A stretch of DNA of 43,633 bases from Candidatus Woesebacteria bacterium GW2011_GWB1_38_8b (GTDB lineage: Bacteria > Patescibacteriota > Microgenomatia > UBA8517). This document shows positions 9,807 to 18,256 of this stretch, in pieces (position 1 is the stretch's first letter; the number at the start of each line of letters is the position of its first letter). Made by a program: the position numbers and the translations under genes. The notes under the pieces were generated by a model. That model was not told where the DNA came from. It searched no databases and saw only the letters and a program-made list of their open reading frames with translations. The stretch is taken from the NCBI GenBank assembly GCA_000993115.1, contig LBVN01000003.1, forward strand, positions 1 to 43,633, in the 5' to 3' direction.

Positions 9807-10925
9807 ATGTTAAGGACTATTAAACCCAAATTTTTTAAATATAAAAACGGGAAGCTTCCTTTGCCTGTATTTTTTCCTGACGCTACAAGGGCAGTTATAA
9901 GATCTCTTGATACGAGTGATTTGGAAGCAACGAAAACTAATGGAATATTGGTCAATACATTTCATCTTTGGAAAGATATGAATAAAAACATATTGTCAAA
10001 GGCCGGCGGAATAGGGCCATTTATGGATTTTGACGGGGCGATCATTTCCGATTCAGGAGGATTTCAAGTTGGGAGTATGATCAAGAAAAATCCAGGGGTG
10101 GGATATGTTGACGACGAGGGTGCTCATTTTAAAATAGACGGGAAAAAAGGATACCTCACACTAACTCCGGAAGACTCCGTTCGTTTTCAGATGGAATTGG
10201 GTAGCGACATGGTCGTAGTTTTGGACGATTTTGACGCGCCCGGTGCAGCTGAAGATGAAAACATGGAATCGGTAAAGCGAACAATTTTGTGGGCAGAAAA
10301 ATCTAAAAAAGAATTCGAAAATATTTGTGTAAAGAAAAAGCTTACCAAAAAAAACCGGCCTTATATTCTAGGAGTGATTCAGGGAGGAAGATATAAACGC
10401 TTACGGAAGTATTGTATAGATGCCTTGGTTGATTTGGGATTTGATGGCTTCGGCTACGGGGGAGAGGAAAAAATTAAGGGGATGGTTAATCACGATATAT
10501 CAAAGTTTGTTGCAGACAACACCCCTGGTGGACTATTGCTTTATGCCCTTGGAGTAGGAAAACCCGAAGATATAGTAGCTCTGTCTAAGCTAGGTTATAC
10601 GATATTTGATTGCGTACTTCCGACCCGTGACGCGCGGCATAAGCGAATGTATGTTTATAATGCGGACTCAATTGAAGAAATTAATATCAAAAGCCCTGAT
10701 TTTTACTCATTTTATACACCAGATAAGACAAAATACCTTGACGATTTAAGCCCTGTTTCGAAAGCTTGCGATTGTGTTACCTGCACGAGATATTCAAGGG
10801 GCTATCTTGCGCATTTGTTTAAAATCGGAGATTTTACAGCCGGAAGGCTGGCAACAATTCATAACCTGCGTTTTTATTCAATTTTGATGGAAAAAATTAG
10901 GGAGCAAAATAGGAGTAGGAAGTAG
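9807..10925 (+). CDS. tgt: tRNA-guanine transglycosylase family protein
   Basis: SDSGGFQV, VIQGGRYKRLR, FDGFGYGG, FDCVLPTRDARH, Zn-site CDCVTCTRYSRGYLAHL. Confidence 0.85.
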   Translation: MLRTIKPKFFKYKNGKLPLPVFFPDATRAVIRSLDTSDLEATKTNGILVNTFHLWKDMNKNILSKAGGIGPFMDFDGAIISDSGGFQVGSMIKKNPGVGYVDDEGAHFKIDGKKGYLTLTPEDSVRFQMELGSDMVVVLDDFDAPGAAEDENMESVKRTILWAEKSKKEFENICVKKKLTKKNRPYILGVIQGGRYKRLRKYCIDALVDLGFDGFGYGGEEKIKGMVNHDISKFVADNTPGGLLLYALGVGKPEDIVALSKLGYTIFDCVLPTRDARHKRMYVYNADSIEEINIKSPDFYSFYTPDKTKYLDDLSPVSKACDCVTCTRYSRGYLAHLFKIGDFTAGRLATIHNLRFYSILMEKIREQNRSRK

Positions 10926-10957
10926 GATATAGGTTGTAGGTAGTAGGTTATAGGTAA
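10916..10957 (+). repeat. Heptanucleotide TAGGNNN array (6 units)
   Basis: TAGGAAG TAGGATA TAGGTTG TAGGTAG TAGGTTA TAGGTAA, includes TGT stop codon. Confidence 0.85.
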
Positions 10958-11038
10958 TAACATTGGAAGGCTAAATCAAAATACAGGAAAAGTAGCATCT
11001 TGATTGGAAAAAGTAATAATGTAAAATGATAAAGCAAA

Positions 11039-11533
11039 ATGGAGGATTATAAAATCGGATTCAATTGGAAAAATATTGGACAGATTAGCCTGTTTTTAAT
11101 TTTAGCCGGCTCTGTTATTATTGGAGTTAGCTTATTAGATAAAGTAATTTATAAGAAAAATGGAGAAGCCAAGCCGGAAGTTAATGTAGTTCAAAATATG
11201 GATACTGTTACCGAGTTAAAAATCGAAGATCTGAAAATTGGGACCGGGCTTGATGTCAAAAACGGCAATACTGTTACCGTAAATTACAAAGGAACGCTTA
11301 TAGACGGAAAGCAGTTTGATTCTTCGTATGATAGCGGCCAACCTTTTTCTTTTAAAGTCGGAGAAGGTAAAGTAATCAAAGGTTGGGATCAGGGACTTTT
11401 GGGCATGAAAGTCGGTGGGATGCGAAAACTGACGATTCCGTCTTCGCTAGGATATGGTGAGCAGGGGGCAGGTGCCGATATTCCTCCAAATGCGACGTTA
11501 ATTTTTGAAATCGAACTTCTGAAAGTAGAGTAA
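11039..11533 (+). CDS. FKBP-type peptidyl-prolyl isomerase, N-terminal membrane anchor
   Basis: VNYKGTLIDGKQFDSSYDSGQPFSFKVGEGKVIKGWDQGLLGMKVGGMRKLTIPSSLGYGEQGAG..IPPNATLIFEIELL. Confidence 0.93.
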   Translation: MEDYKIGFNWKNIGQISLFLILAGSVIIGVSLLDKVIYKKNGEAKPEVNVVQNMDTVTELKIEDLKIGTGLDVKNGNTVTVNYKGTLIDGKQFDSSYDSGQPFSFKVGEGKVIKGWDQGLLGMKVGGMRKLTIPSSLGYGEQGAGADIPPNATLIFEIELLKVE

Positions 11534-11541
11534 TTTGTAAG

Positions 11542-11604
11542 CTTCTTAATACTTATAGCCTAGAACCTACTTCTTATTACCTATTACCTACAACTTAATG
11601 CCTA
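11542..11604 (-). repeat. Heptanucleotide TARGNNN array, inverted orientation (9 units)
   Basis: Reverse complement: TAGGCAT TAAGTTG TAGGTAA TAGGTAA TAAGAAG TAGGTTC TAGGCTA TAAGTAT TAAGAAG. Confidence 0.8.
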
Positions 11605-11622
11605 CTGTGATATCATTTAGTT

Positions 11623-12072
11623 ATGGAGCGACTTCAACCGTTAATTAAATTCTTAAATAAACCATTTGGAGTTTACGAATTTAAAGGAATTTCTGTTGAG
11701 CCAAGATATTGGATGGCTGGGGCAATAGTTGTATTGGTATTTCTACTTCTTTTGAGTTTGGCAAGACTGCGTTATGAGTATGTCCACTGGTCTGTTAGTA
11801 AACCCTCGCTAGCAATGATATTTTGGGGTTTTATAATTGCAATTTTATTCGAAGGGTTGTTGATGGTTTTTGGCAAAACCATGTTTACCGAAATTCTGGG
11901 TTGGAAAAACGCCCCGAAACCCATAAGTACAATAATCGATATTGGCAGGAATAAATTTGTGACTGTTATGGGAGCAAGCGACGAAAAAGCAAGTTACAAA
12001 AGTGTTGTTACTGATTATGAAAGTTTAAGTGATAAAGAAGGTGAAAAAGTGAAAGATTATATCTGCAAATAA
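11623..12072 (+). CDS. Membrane protein of unknown function
   Basis: 149-aa ORF with two hydrophobic segments; -10-like TATCAT at 11611-11616. Confidence 0.6.
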   Translation: MERLQPLIKFLNKPFGVYEFKGISVEPRYWMAGAIVVLVFLLLLSLARLRYEYVHWSVSKPSLAMIFWGFIIAILFEGLLMVFGKTMFTEILGWKNAPKPISTIIDIGRNKFVTVMGASDEKASYKSVVTDYESLSDKEGEKVKDYICK

Positions 12073-12098
12073 TTCCCGTGCTGTATACTTTTTAAGTT

Positions 12099-13181
12099 AT
12101 GAATGATTCAAGTTCAGAAATAAATAAACTTCAAGAGGATTTTGGTGGATTGGTTAATAACTTTGGCTTGGAAGATAAGCAGATGAGGTTGAAAGAATTG
12201 GAAGCCAAATCAACGGACCCTAATCTTTGGGATGATCAGGAAAATGCGAGGGCAATAATGCAGGAGTTGGGGGATTTGAAGAACGAGATCGAGGAGTTTA
12301 AATCGCTGAAAGACGAAATCCAAATTTTGGCTGAATTGACAAAAGATGAAGATAATTCCGATTTGTCAAAAGAGTTTGCGGCGCTTCAAAAACGCTTTGA
12401 AAAATTTAAAATTAAATCTTATTTGTCAGGTCCGTTTGACAAGAAAAATGCGCTAGTTACGATTCACGCCGGACAGGGAGGGACAGAGGCGATGGATTGG
12501 AGCTCAATGCTTTTTCGAATGTACTCACGCTTTTGCGAACGAAAAGGCTGGGATCTGGAAACTATCGCAGCGTCTCCGGGTGAAGAAGCGGGTTTTAAAA
12601 GTATAACTTTCCGCGTAAGCGGAAGTTACGTTTACGGATATTTAAAAGGTGAGGGTGGAACGCATAGATTAGTCCGGCAATCTCCTTTTAATGCTGATAA
12701 GCTGCGACAGACTTCTTTTGCTTTAGTTGAAGTTCTGCCGGAATTTGATGAGGCTGACCTGCCTGAAGTTCAAATGAATGACGAAGATTTGGATTGGCAA
12801 TTTTACCGATCAGGGGGACACGGAGGACAAAATGTAAATAAGGTTTCAACTGCAGTAAGGTTGACTCACAAACCGAGCGGAATTGTAGTCACAGCACAAA
12901 CAGAACGGTTCCAGGAACGGAATCGAATGTATGCGCTAAATTTACTTCGTGCAAAACTGTGGGCGTTAGAAACAAAAAGAAGAGAAGAAAATATTGCCGA
13001 TATTAAGGGCGAATACAGACCGGCTTCCTGGGGAAATCAAATCCGCTCGTATGTCCTTCACCCGTATAAAATGGTTAAAGATTTAAGGACGGATTATGAA
13101 GTAGGGAATGCAGAATCGGTATTGGATGGGGATTTAGATGGTTTTATTGAAGAGGAGCTGAAAATAGGTAATAAGAATTAA
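12099..13181 (+). CDS. prfB: Peptide chain release factor 2
   Basis: SPF tripeptide (VRQSPFNADKLRQTSF), GGQ motif (SGGHGGQNVNKVSTAVRLTHKPSG), single uninterrupted frame. Confidence 0.95.
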   Translation: MNDSSSEINKLQEDFGGLVNNFGLEDKQMRLKELEAKSTDPNLWDDQENARAIMQELGDLKNEIEEFKSLKDEIQILAELTKDEDNSDLSKEFAALQKRFEKFKIKSYLSGPFDKKNALVTIHAGQGGTEAMDWSSMLFRMYSRFCERKGWDLETIAASPGEEAGFKSITFRVSGSYVYGYLKGEGGTHRLVRQSPFNADKLRQTSFALVEVLPEFDEADLPEVQMNDEDLDWQFYRSGGHGGQNVNKVSTAVRLTHKPSGIVVTAQTERFQERNRMYALNLLRAKLWALETKRREENIADIKGEYRPASWGNQIRSYVLHPYKMVKDLRTDYEVGNAESVLDGDLDGFIEEELKIGNKN

Positions 13182-13199
13182 GTATTAGGTATTAAGTAT
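13165..13199 (+). repeat. Heptanucleotide TARGNNN array (5 units) overlapping prfB stop
   Basis: TAGGTAA TAAGAAT TAAGTAT TAGGTAT TAAGTAT; encodes last residues IGNKN-stop of prfB. Confidence 0.8.
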
Positions 13200-13258
13200 A
13201 AATTGTTTTGTTTTAACCACTTAACTTTATTAGATTTCCTGTGCTATATTAATAAAGT

Positions 13259-13774
13259 ATGGAAGTTGATATTCCGAAACAACCTGAACACAATACTGTA
13301 AATCCTGTACTTGAGCCGCAAAAACCTCCTGTGTTGAAAAAGTTCCCTGGAACAAAGGAGTCTACTAAATCAAACATGATGATAGTTGTGGTTGCATTTC
13401 TTGTTGTTGGATTGGGAGTTGCGACAGGATGGTTTTTGTCGGGGACAAAAGCAGGAACAAGCTCGAACTCTAGTGAGAAAACATCACAAAGCGGTGAGAC
13501 GGCCAAAAAATCGGATGCTAACGAAGAGGGTCAGCTTGATGAAGCTGTAAAATATCAGGATGCGGAAGGTAAATTGGTTGAGGGGGGAATTAAAGGTGAA
13601 GGAACTCATCATATTGAGCGTGATAATAACCCGAGCAGGTTTGTTTATCTGACTTCAACAGCGATTGATCTGGATAAATATATTGATAAAAAAGTACAAA
13701 TATGGGGAGAAACAATATCTTCTGTAAATGCTCCGTGGTTGATGGATGTGGTGAAAATTAAAATTACAGAGTAG
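13259..13774 (+). CDS. Single-pass membrane protein, unknown function (possible small OB-like C-terminal domain)
   Basis: One TM (MMIVVVAFLVVGLGVATGWFL), C-terminus RFVYLTSTAIDLDKYIDKKVQIWGETISS; extended -10 TGCTATATT before the start. Confidence 0.6.
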   Translation: MEVDIPKQPEHNTVNPVLEPQKPPVLKKFPGTKESTKSNMMIVVVAFLVVGLGVATGWFLSGTKAGTSSNSSEKTSQSGETAKKSDANEEGQLDEAVKYQDAEGKLVEGGIKGEGTHHIERDNNPSRFVYLTSTAIDLDKYIDKKVQIWGETISSVNAPWLMDVVKIKITE

Positions 13775-13775
13775 A

Positions 13776-13881
13776 AGCTATTTCAAAACCTATCGGTTTT
13801 GAGGCTCTGCAGCTTATAGCATCTGAGTTCAAAACATCTTCCCGAATTACTGAGCAATTCGTACAGGTTTTGAAATCAGCT
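13776..13881. repeat. 106-bp terminal inverted-repeat element
   Basis: AGCT-ATTTCAAAACCT (13776-13791) and AGGTTTTGAAAT-C-AGCT (13865-13881); inner copies of TCAAAAC/GTTTTGA. Confidence 0.6.
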
Positions 13882-13948
13882 GTAGTTCGGCGTTATCTTC
13901 GGGTTGTCGGAAAGCTAATGTTTTGATATCCTAAAAGGACTCATAAAT

Positions 13949-14953
13949 ATGCCCTTAATTTTAGAAGTAAAAAATATAGCAAAAAAGTTCGGCCGCATTG
14001 TTGCACTTCGTGATATTGATTTTAAGATTGATGAGGGTGAGTTTGTTTATATTACCGGAGCTTCGGGTGCCGGAAAGACTACACTTCTTAAATGTATTTT
14101 GCGCCAAATTTATCCGGATGCAGGGGAAATTATTCTGGACGGGAATGATATTGCAAAATTACCCCGAAAAAAAATACCTGAACTTCGGCAGCAAATTGGG
14201 GTTGTTTTTCAGGATTTCAAAGTTCTTCCGGAGCGGACAGTTCGGGAAAATGTTGAGGTAGCACTGGCTGTAATCGGCCTTCCGAAAAAAGATTGGGACG
14301 CAAGGGTTGATCATGTACTTCATCTCGTCGGGCTTTTTGACAGATCGGAACTTTTCCCAAATCAACTTTCCGGAGGAGAGCTACAAAGAGTATCACTTGC
14401 ACGGGCTTTAGTTGTTAATCCAAAAATTATATTGGCTGATGAGCCGACAGGAAATCTTGATTGGGAAACGGCAGATAAAATGATTGAGCTTTTTAATCTT
14501 ATTAATCATGAGGGGAAAACCATAATTATGGCGACTCACAATATGCAGGTTGTAAAGAAGTATAAAAAAAGGACGATTGAGCTGAAAGATGGGGTGGTTT
14601 TTAAAGACATGGGGGTTGAGATTGAGAGAGAGATTGAGAGTGAGCAAAAGAGGGATAAGGAAGAGGAGAAAAACGATGATAAAATCGGTGAACAATTAAA
14701 CGTAGTTGATGAGAGTGCAGCACAGAAGCCCGAGATTTTGGAAGGCGTTAATACAGAAAAAGTTGGATTGGAATCACCACCTGTTTCTCGCCCCGTTGAC
14801 GATTTACCGCCAAGCCTGGACGTGGCAAAGCCGGATGAGGAAGAACCAAAAGCAAATGACGTAGATAAGATAATTGAACACGCGAAGAAAAAACACAACA
14901 AGAAAAAATTAAAAAAGAAAAAGAAACCAGCTGAAGTTACTGGTATGGCATGA
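13949..14953 (+). CDS. ftsE: Cell division ATP-binding protein FtsE with long charged C-terminal tail
   Basis: ABC ATPase motifs GASGAGKTTLLK, LSGGELQRVSLARALVVNPKIILADEPTGNLD; followed by ftsX. Confidence 0.9.
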   Translation: MPLILEVKNIAKKFGRIVALRDIDFKIDEGEFVYITGASGAGKTTLLKCILRQIYPDAGEIILDGNDIAKLPRKKIPELRQQIGVVFQDFKVLPERTVRENVEVALAVIGLPKKDWDARVDHVLHLVGLFDRSELFPNQLSGGELQRVSLARALVVNPKIILADEPTGNLDWETADKMIELFNLINHEGKTIIMATHNMQVVKKYKKRTIELKDGVVFKDMGVEIEREIESEQKRDKEEEKNDDKIGEQLNVVDESAAQKPEILEGVNTEKVGLESPPVSRPVDDLPPSLDVAKPDEEEPKANDVDKIIEHAKKKHNKKKLKKKKKPAEVTGMA

Positions 14954-14965
14954 TACTCTTTAATT

Positions 14966-15886
14966 ATGGGTAATCAATTTAAAACAGCTTGGAAGTCTAT
15001 AAGAAGATCGCCGTTTCAGGCGATGTCGGCAATTTTGGTATTATCGATTACTTTTTTTGTAATCAGCACGTTGGCCGTACTTACTTACTCGTCCGATAAA
15101 ATACTTCAATATTTTGAGACAAGGCCGCAAGTAATTGCATTTTTAAAATCCGATGCAGCTGATGCTGATATAAACGCTCTTTCCGATAAGCTCAAAGTAG
15201 ATTCTCGGGTATCGAAAGTTACATTTGTTTCAAAAGAACAGGCACTGGAGATTTATAAAAAGGCAACAGAGGAAAATCCATTGTTGTCAGAGTTGGTGAG
15301 CCCGTCGATATTCCCTCCAAGCATAGAATTATCTTTGACAGATTTGAGTTTTGCCCAGGAAGTAATCACAGATATTAAAAAATATCCCGTAATTGATCAG
15401 GTTGGCTTTACCGCAAGTTTGGGAGGGGAAAAAACTCTTGATGATGTTATCAGCCGTCTTCGAAAAGTAACGTTTTATCTTCGTGCCGGAGGCGCGGCTT
15501 TCGCTATTCTTTTGGCATCGACATCATTTTTAGTTCTTATGATAATTATAGGGATGCGTATGACTGCCAGGCGTGGGGAAATTGAAATACTGGAGTTAAT
15601 CGGAGCAACCCCCGGTTTTATCAGAAGCCCAATAATAATTGAGGCGATTCTATATTCGGTGATAGGAGTTTTTATGGGATGGTTTGTGTCGCTTCTTCTG
15701 ACACTTTATACAACTCCGACATTGGTATCTTATTTTAAAGATATTCCGATTCTACCCAAAGATACAATGTCGCTTCTCCTTTTATTTTTAGTATTATTTG
15801 CGGTTGAAATCTTGATTGGATTTATTCTTTCTCTTACGGGCAGCTATTTGGCTGTTTCAAGAGCGAAGAGTAAGAAAAAACGATGA
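14966..15886 (+). CDS. ftsX: Cell division protein FtsX (permease)
   Basis: Four TM topology, IRRSPFQAMSAILVLSITFFVI, directly after ftsE. Confidence 0.9.
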   Translation: MGNQFKTAWKSIRRSPFQAMSAILVLSITFFVISTLAVLTYSSDKILQYFETRPQVIAFLKSDAADADINALSDKLKVDSRVSKVTFVSKEQALEIYKKATEENPLLSELVSPSIFPPSIELSLTDLSFAQEVITDIKKYPVIDQVGFTASLGGEKTLDDVISRLRKVTFYLRAGGAAFAILLASTSFLVLMIIIGMRMTARRGEIEILELIGATPGFIRSPIIIEAILYSVIGVFMGWFVSLLLTLYTTPTLVSYFKDIPILPKDTMSLLLLFLVLFAVEILIGFILSLTGSYLAVSRAKSKKKR

Positions 15887-17067
15887 CACGAAAAATTACA
15901 CTTCTTCTTTTTATTTTCTTTTTCGCGGTTTTTTATAGCCAACAAGTCTCCAATACCGGATTTAATGGAAAAGTGCTGCTTGCCCAAAGCGAAGAAGAAA
16001 AACTTACAAAATTAAAAAATGATATTGAGCAGTACGAGAAAGAACTTGCACGATTAACGAGTGCTGCCAGTACTTTGCAGAACCAAATAGCTCAATTTGA
16101 TACACAAATAAAACTGACGCAGCTTAAAATTGCACAAACAGAAGAACAAATTAACCTGTTGGGAGGACGGATTGACCGGCTTGGCGAATCTTTGACTTCC
16201 CTGACCACCGCTTTTAACGAAAGGGCTGTCCAAACTTACAAAATGGCAATCTTAGGTCAACCATTGTATTTATTGGTAACTGCTCCGAATTTGAATCAGG
16301 CAGTATCAAGTTACCACTATCTCAAAAGAATCCAAAATGACGATATGGATTTGCTTAATAGACTTCAAAACGCCCAGGACCTTTATAAAACCCAAAAGAC
16401 CGATCAGGAAAAATTACAAGCCGACCTTGAGAAACAAAGGGCAAATTTGGCGTCGCAAAAAAATGCTAAGGCCTCGCTTTTGACGCAGACTAAAAATGAC
16501 GAGAAAAAATATCAACAGTTACTCGCTTCCGCAAAGAGCGAATTTGAAGCAATCCAGGCAATTATTTCGGGTCGGGGTGAGGAAGAAAAGGTAGGGCCTG
16601 TTTCTGCAGGTGCGAGAATCGCTTCAATTATTGACGGACCATCTTGTAACTCCAGCGGGAGGCATACACACTTTATTGTAAAAGATGGGGCGAATGTTCA
16701 AAACCCATTTTCGTATCTAAAACCCGGAATTGATTTTGAAAATTGTTCGGGAAGTAGTTGCGGAAGCGGCGATGGGGACTCATTTAATCCAGGAGGGAGT
16801 TGGGATTGGCCGATTAATGCAAAGGTGAAATTTACACAGGGGTACGGTTCCACTTGGGCTGTAAGAAATACTTGGGTTGGTCGGGTATATTCATCTCATA
16901 ATGGAATCGATGTTGACAGTGCATCAAGCACAGATATAAAAGCAGTAAAAACAGGTACGCTTTACCGTGGATCTTATTCAGGATCGGGTGGATGCAGACT
17001 TCGTTATGTCCGCGTTGATCACGACGATTCAGAAATCGAAACTTATTATCTTCATGTGAATTACTGA
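15883..17067 (+). CDS. EnvC-like coiled-coil M23 peptidoglycan peptidase
   Basis: Signal peptide, coiled coil, then WDWPINAKVKFTQGYGS...SSHNGIDVDS...YVRVDHDDSEIETYYLHVNY; overlaps ftsX stop. Confidence 0.82.
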   Translation: MTRKITLLLFIFFFAVFYSQQVSNTGFNGKVLLAQSEEEKLTKLKNDIEQYEKELARLTSAASTLQNQIAQFDTQIKLTQLKIAQTEEQINLLGGRIDRLGESLTSLTTAFNERAVQTYKMAILGQPLYLLVTAPNLNQAVSSYHYLKRIQNDDMDLLNRLQNAQDLYKTQKTDQEKLQADLEKQRANLASQKNAKASLLTQTKNDEKKYQQLLASAKSEFEAIQAIISGRGEEEKVGPVSAGARIASIIDGPSCNSSGRHTHFIVKDGANVQNPFSYLKPGIDFENCSGSSCGSGDGDSFNPGGSWDWPINAKVKFTQGYGSTWAVRNTWVGRVYSSHNGIDVDSASSTDIKAVKTGTLYRGSYSGSGGCRLRYVRVDHDDSEIETYYLHVNY

Positions 17068-17106
17068 TTAGTTAGAACCGACAATAATCTGTTTTATAGT
17101 GTACCC

Positions 17107-17125
17107 ACAAGGGATAATCCCTTGT
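17107..17125. repeat. Palindromic REP-like element ACAAGGGATAATCCCTTGT
   Basis: Perfect 9-bp arms around one central base; same family as copies near 33.4-34.1 kb. Confidence 0.8.
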
Positions 17126-17202
17126 ATAACCTTTTAATTTATTTCTTAGCCTCAAATTCTTTATTAATAAATCCTTAGTTGAATGTGCTAGAATCAGCGG
17201 CA

Positions 17203-18147
17203 TTGGGAATTGAACAGCAGAGATATCAAATTGACAAAGATAGAGCTAAATCGGTAATAGAAAAAGCTTTAGCAGGACGGGAAGCGAGAACTGGTTTTTT
17301 TGCGACTAACTTTCAACCGGAAAAACCGTTTATTGAGATTGCACAAAAATATGGCATTCAGACCAATAATGAGGCGTTTTGCTTAAATGCGCTGTTTATG
17401 ACAACGCCATTTGTGATTGCACAAAATACGGGGCAATTTTTTAATCGAATAACAGATGCAAAACTGTTAAACGATTACGCATGGATTTTTGATCCGAGTA
17501 CTGCCATAAATGAGACTACTTCGGATCCTAATGGGGTATTAAGGAAGGCATGTTTAGACTATTTTAGACCTGCTGGTTATAGTGTTAATGCACTGGGCCA
17601 ATGGATGCACAACTTGAGTGTACTAAATGAAAAACACCAAGGTGATATTAGAAATTTTTTTAGGGAGTGCGAAGACGATGCAGTAAAAGTTGTCGACGCT
17701 CTAGTTGTACGCCCGAGGGCAAAGAGCAGCGAAAAAACAGGCTTCAGGCGGTATGGCCCTAAACTTGCCAGACTATTTGTTCAATGGGTTAACCAGTATG
17801 AATTATATGTTCTAAAAAACTCAGGTGAAGTTGGGGTACCCGTTGATTTTCAGATAGCGCGAGTGTTAATTCAGACTGATGCAATACCGCTTAGTGAGCC
17901 AGTACAAGCTCACACAATTACACATAAAGTGTTACTTCCTATGTTTACTGAATTGTGTAACGAGAATGGATTTAAACCACAAGAGGTATCTGAAGCATTG
18001 TGGACGATTGGAAGTGTAGGGTGTAGCAATAGAAGACATGAAGATTGCCCGGTTGCATCATTGTGTAATAGAATGATATCAAGAAATCCGTATGATAGGG
18101 GAGGAATGTTTGATCCTACAGATGTAGGAAGGTTTAAAAAACAGTAA
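17203..18147 (+). CDS. Divergent HhH-GPD-type DNA glycosylase-like protein
   Basis: VPVDFQIARVLIQTDAI and ALWTIGSVGCSNRRHEDCPVASLCN resemble the PVD helix and C-terminal Cys cluster of HhH-GPD glycosylases. TTG 17179 (track) or TTG 17203 (follows -10-like TAGAAT) are candidate starts. Confidence 0.4.
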   Translation: MGIEQQRYQIDKDRAKSVIEKALAGREARTGFFATNFQPEKPFIEIAQKYGIQTNNEAFCLNALFMTTPFVIAQNTGQFFNRITDAKLLNDYAWIFDPSTAINETTSDPNGVLRKACLDYFRPAGYSVNALGQWMHNLSVLNEKHQGDIRNFFRECEDDAVKVVDALVVRPRAKSSEKTGFRRYGPKLARLFVQWVNQYELYVLKNSGEVGVPVDFQIARVLIQTDAIPLSEPVQAHTITHKVLLPMFTELCNENGFKPQEVSEALWTIGSVGCSNRRHEDCPVASLCNRMISRNPYDRGGMFDPTDVGRFKKQ

Positions 18148-18256
18148 CAGACTGGTTCAATTTTAGTAACTAGAAATATTGAAACTTATTATCTTCATGT
18201 AAATTATTAAATATCGCATGGAAAAACTTCTGAAAGTTGTGATATAACTTGATTTA

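Noticed and set aside
12099-12200. Looked for the classic prfB programmed +1 frameshift (CUU UGA)
   Set aside because: The prfB frame is continuous from ATG 12099, with no in-frame UGA near codon 26.
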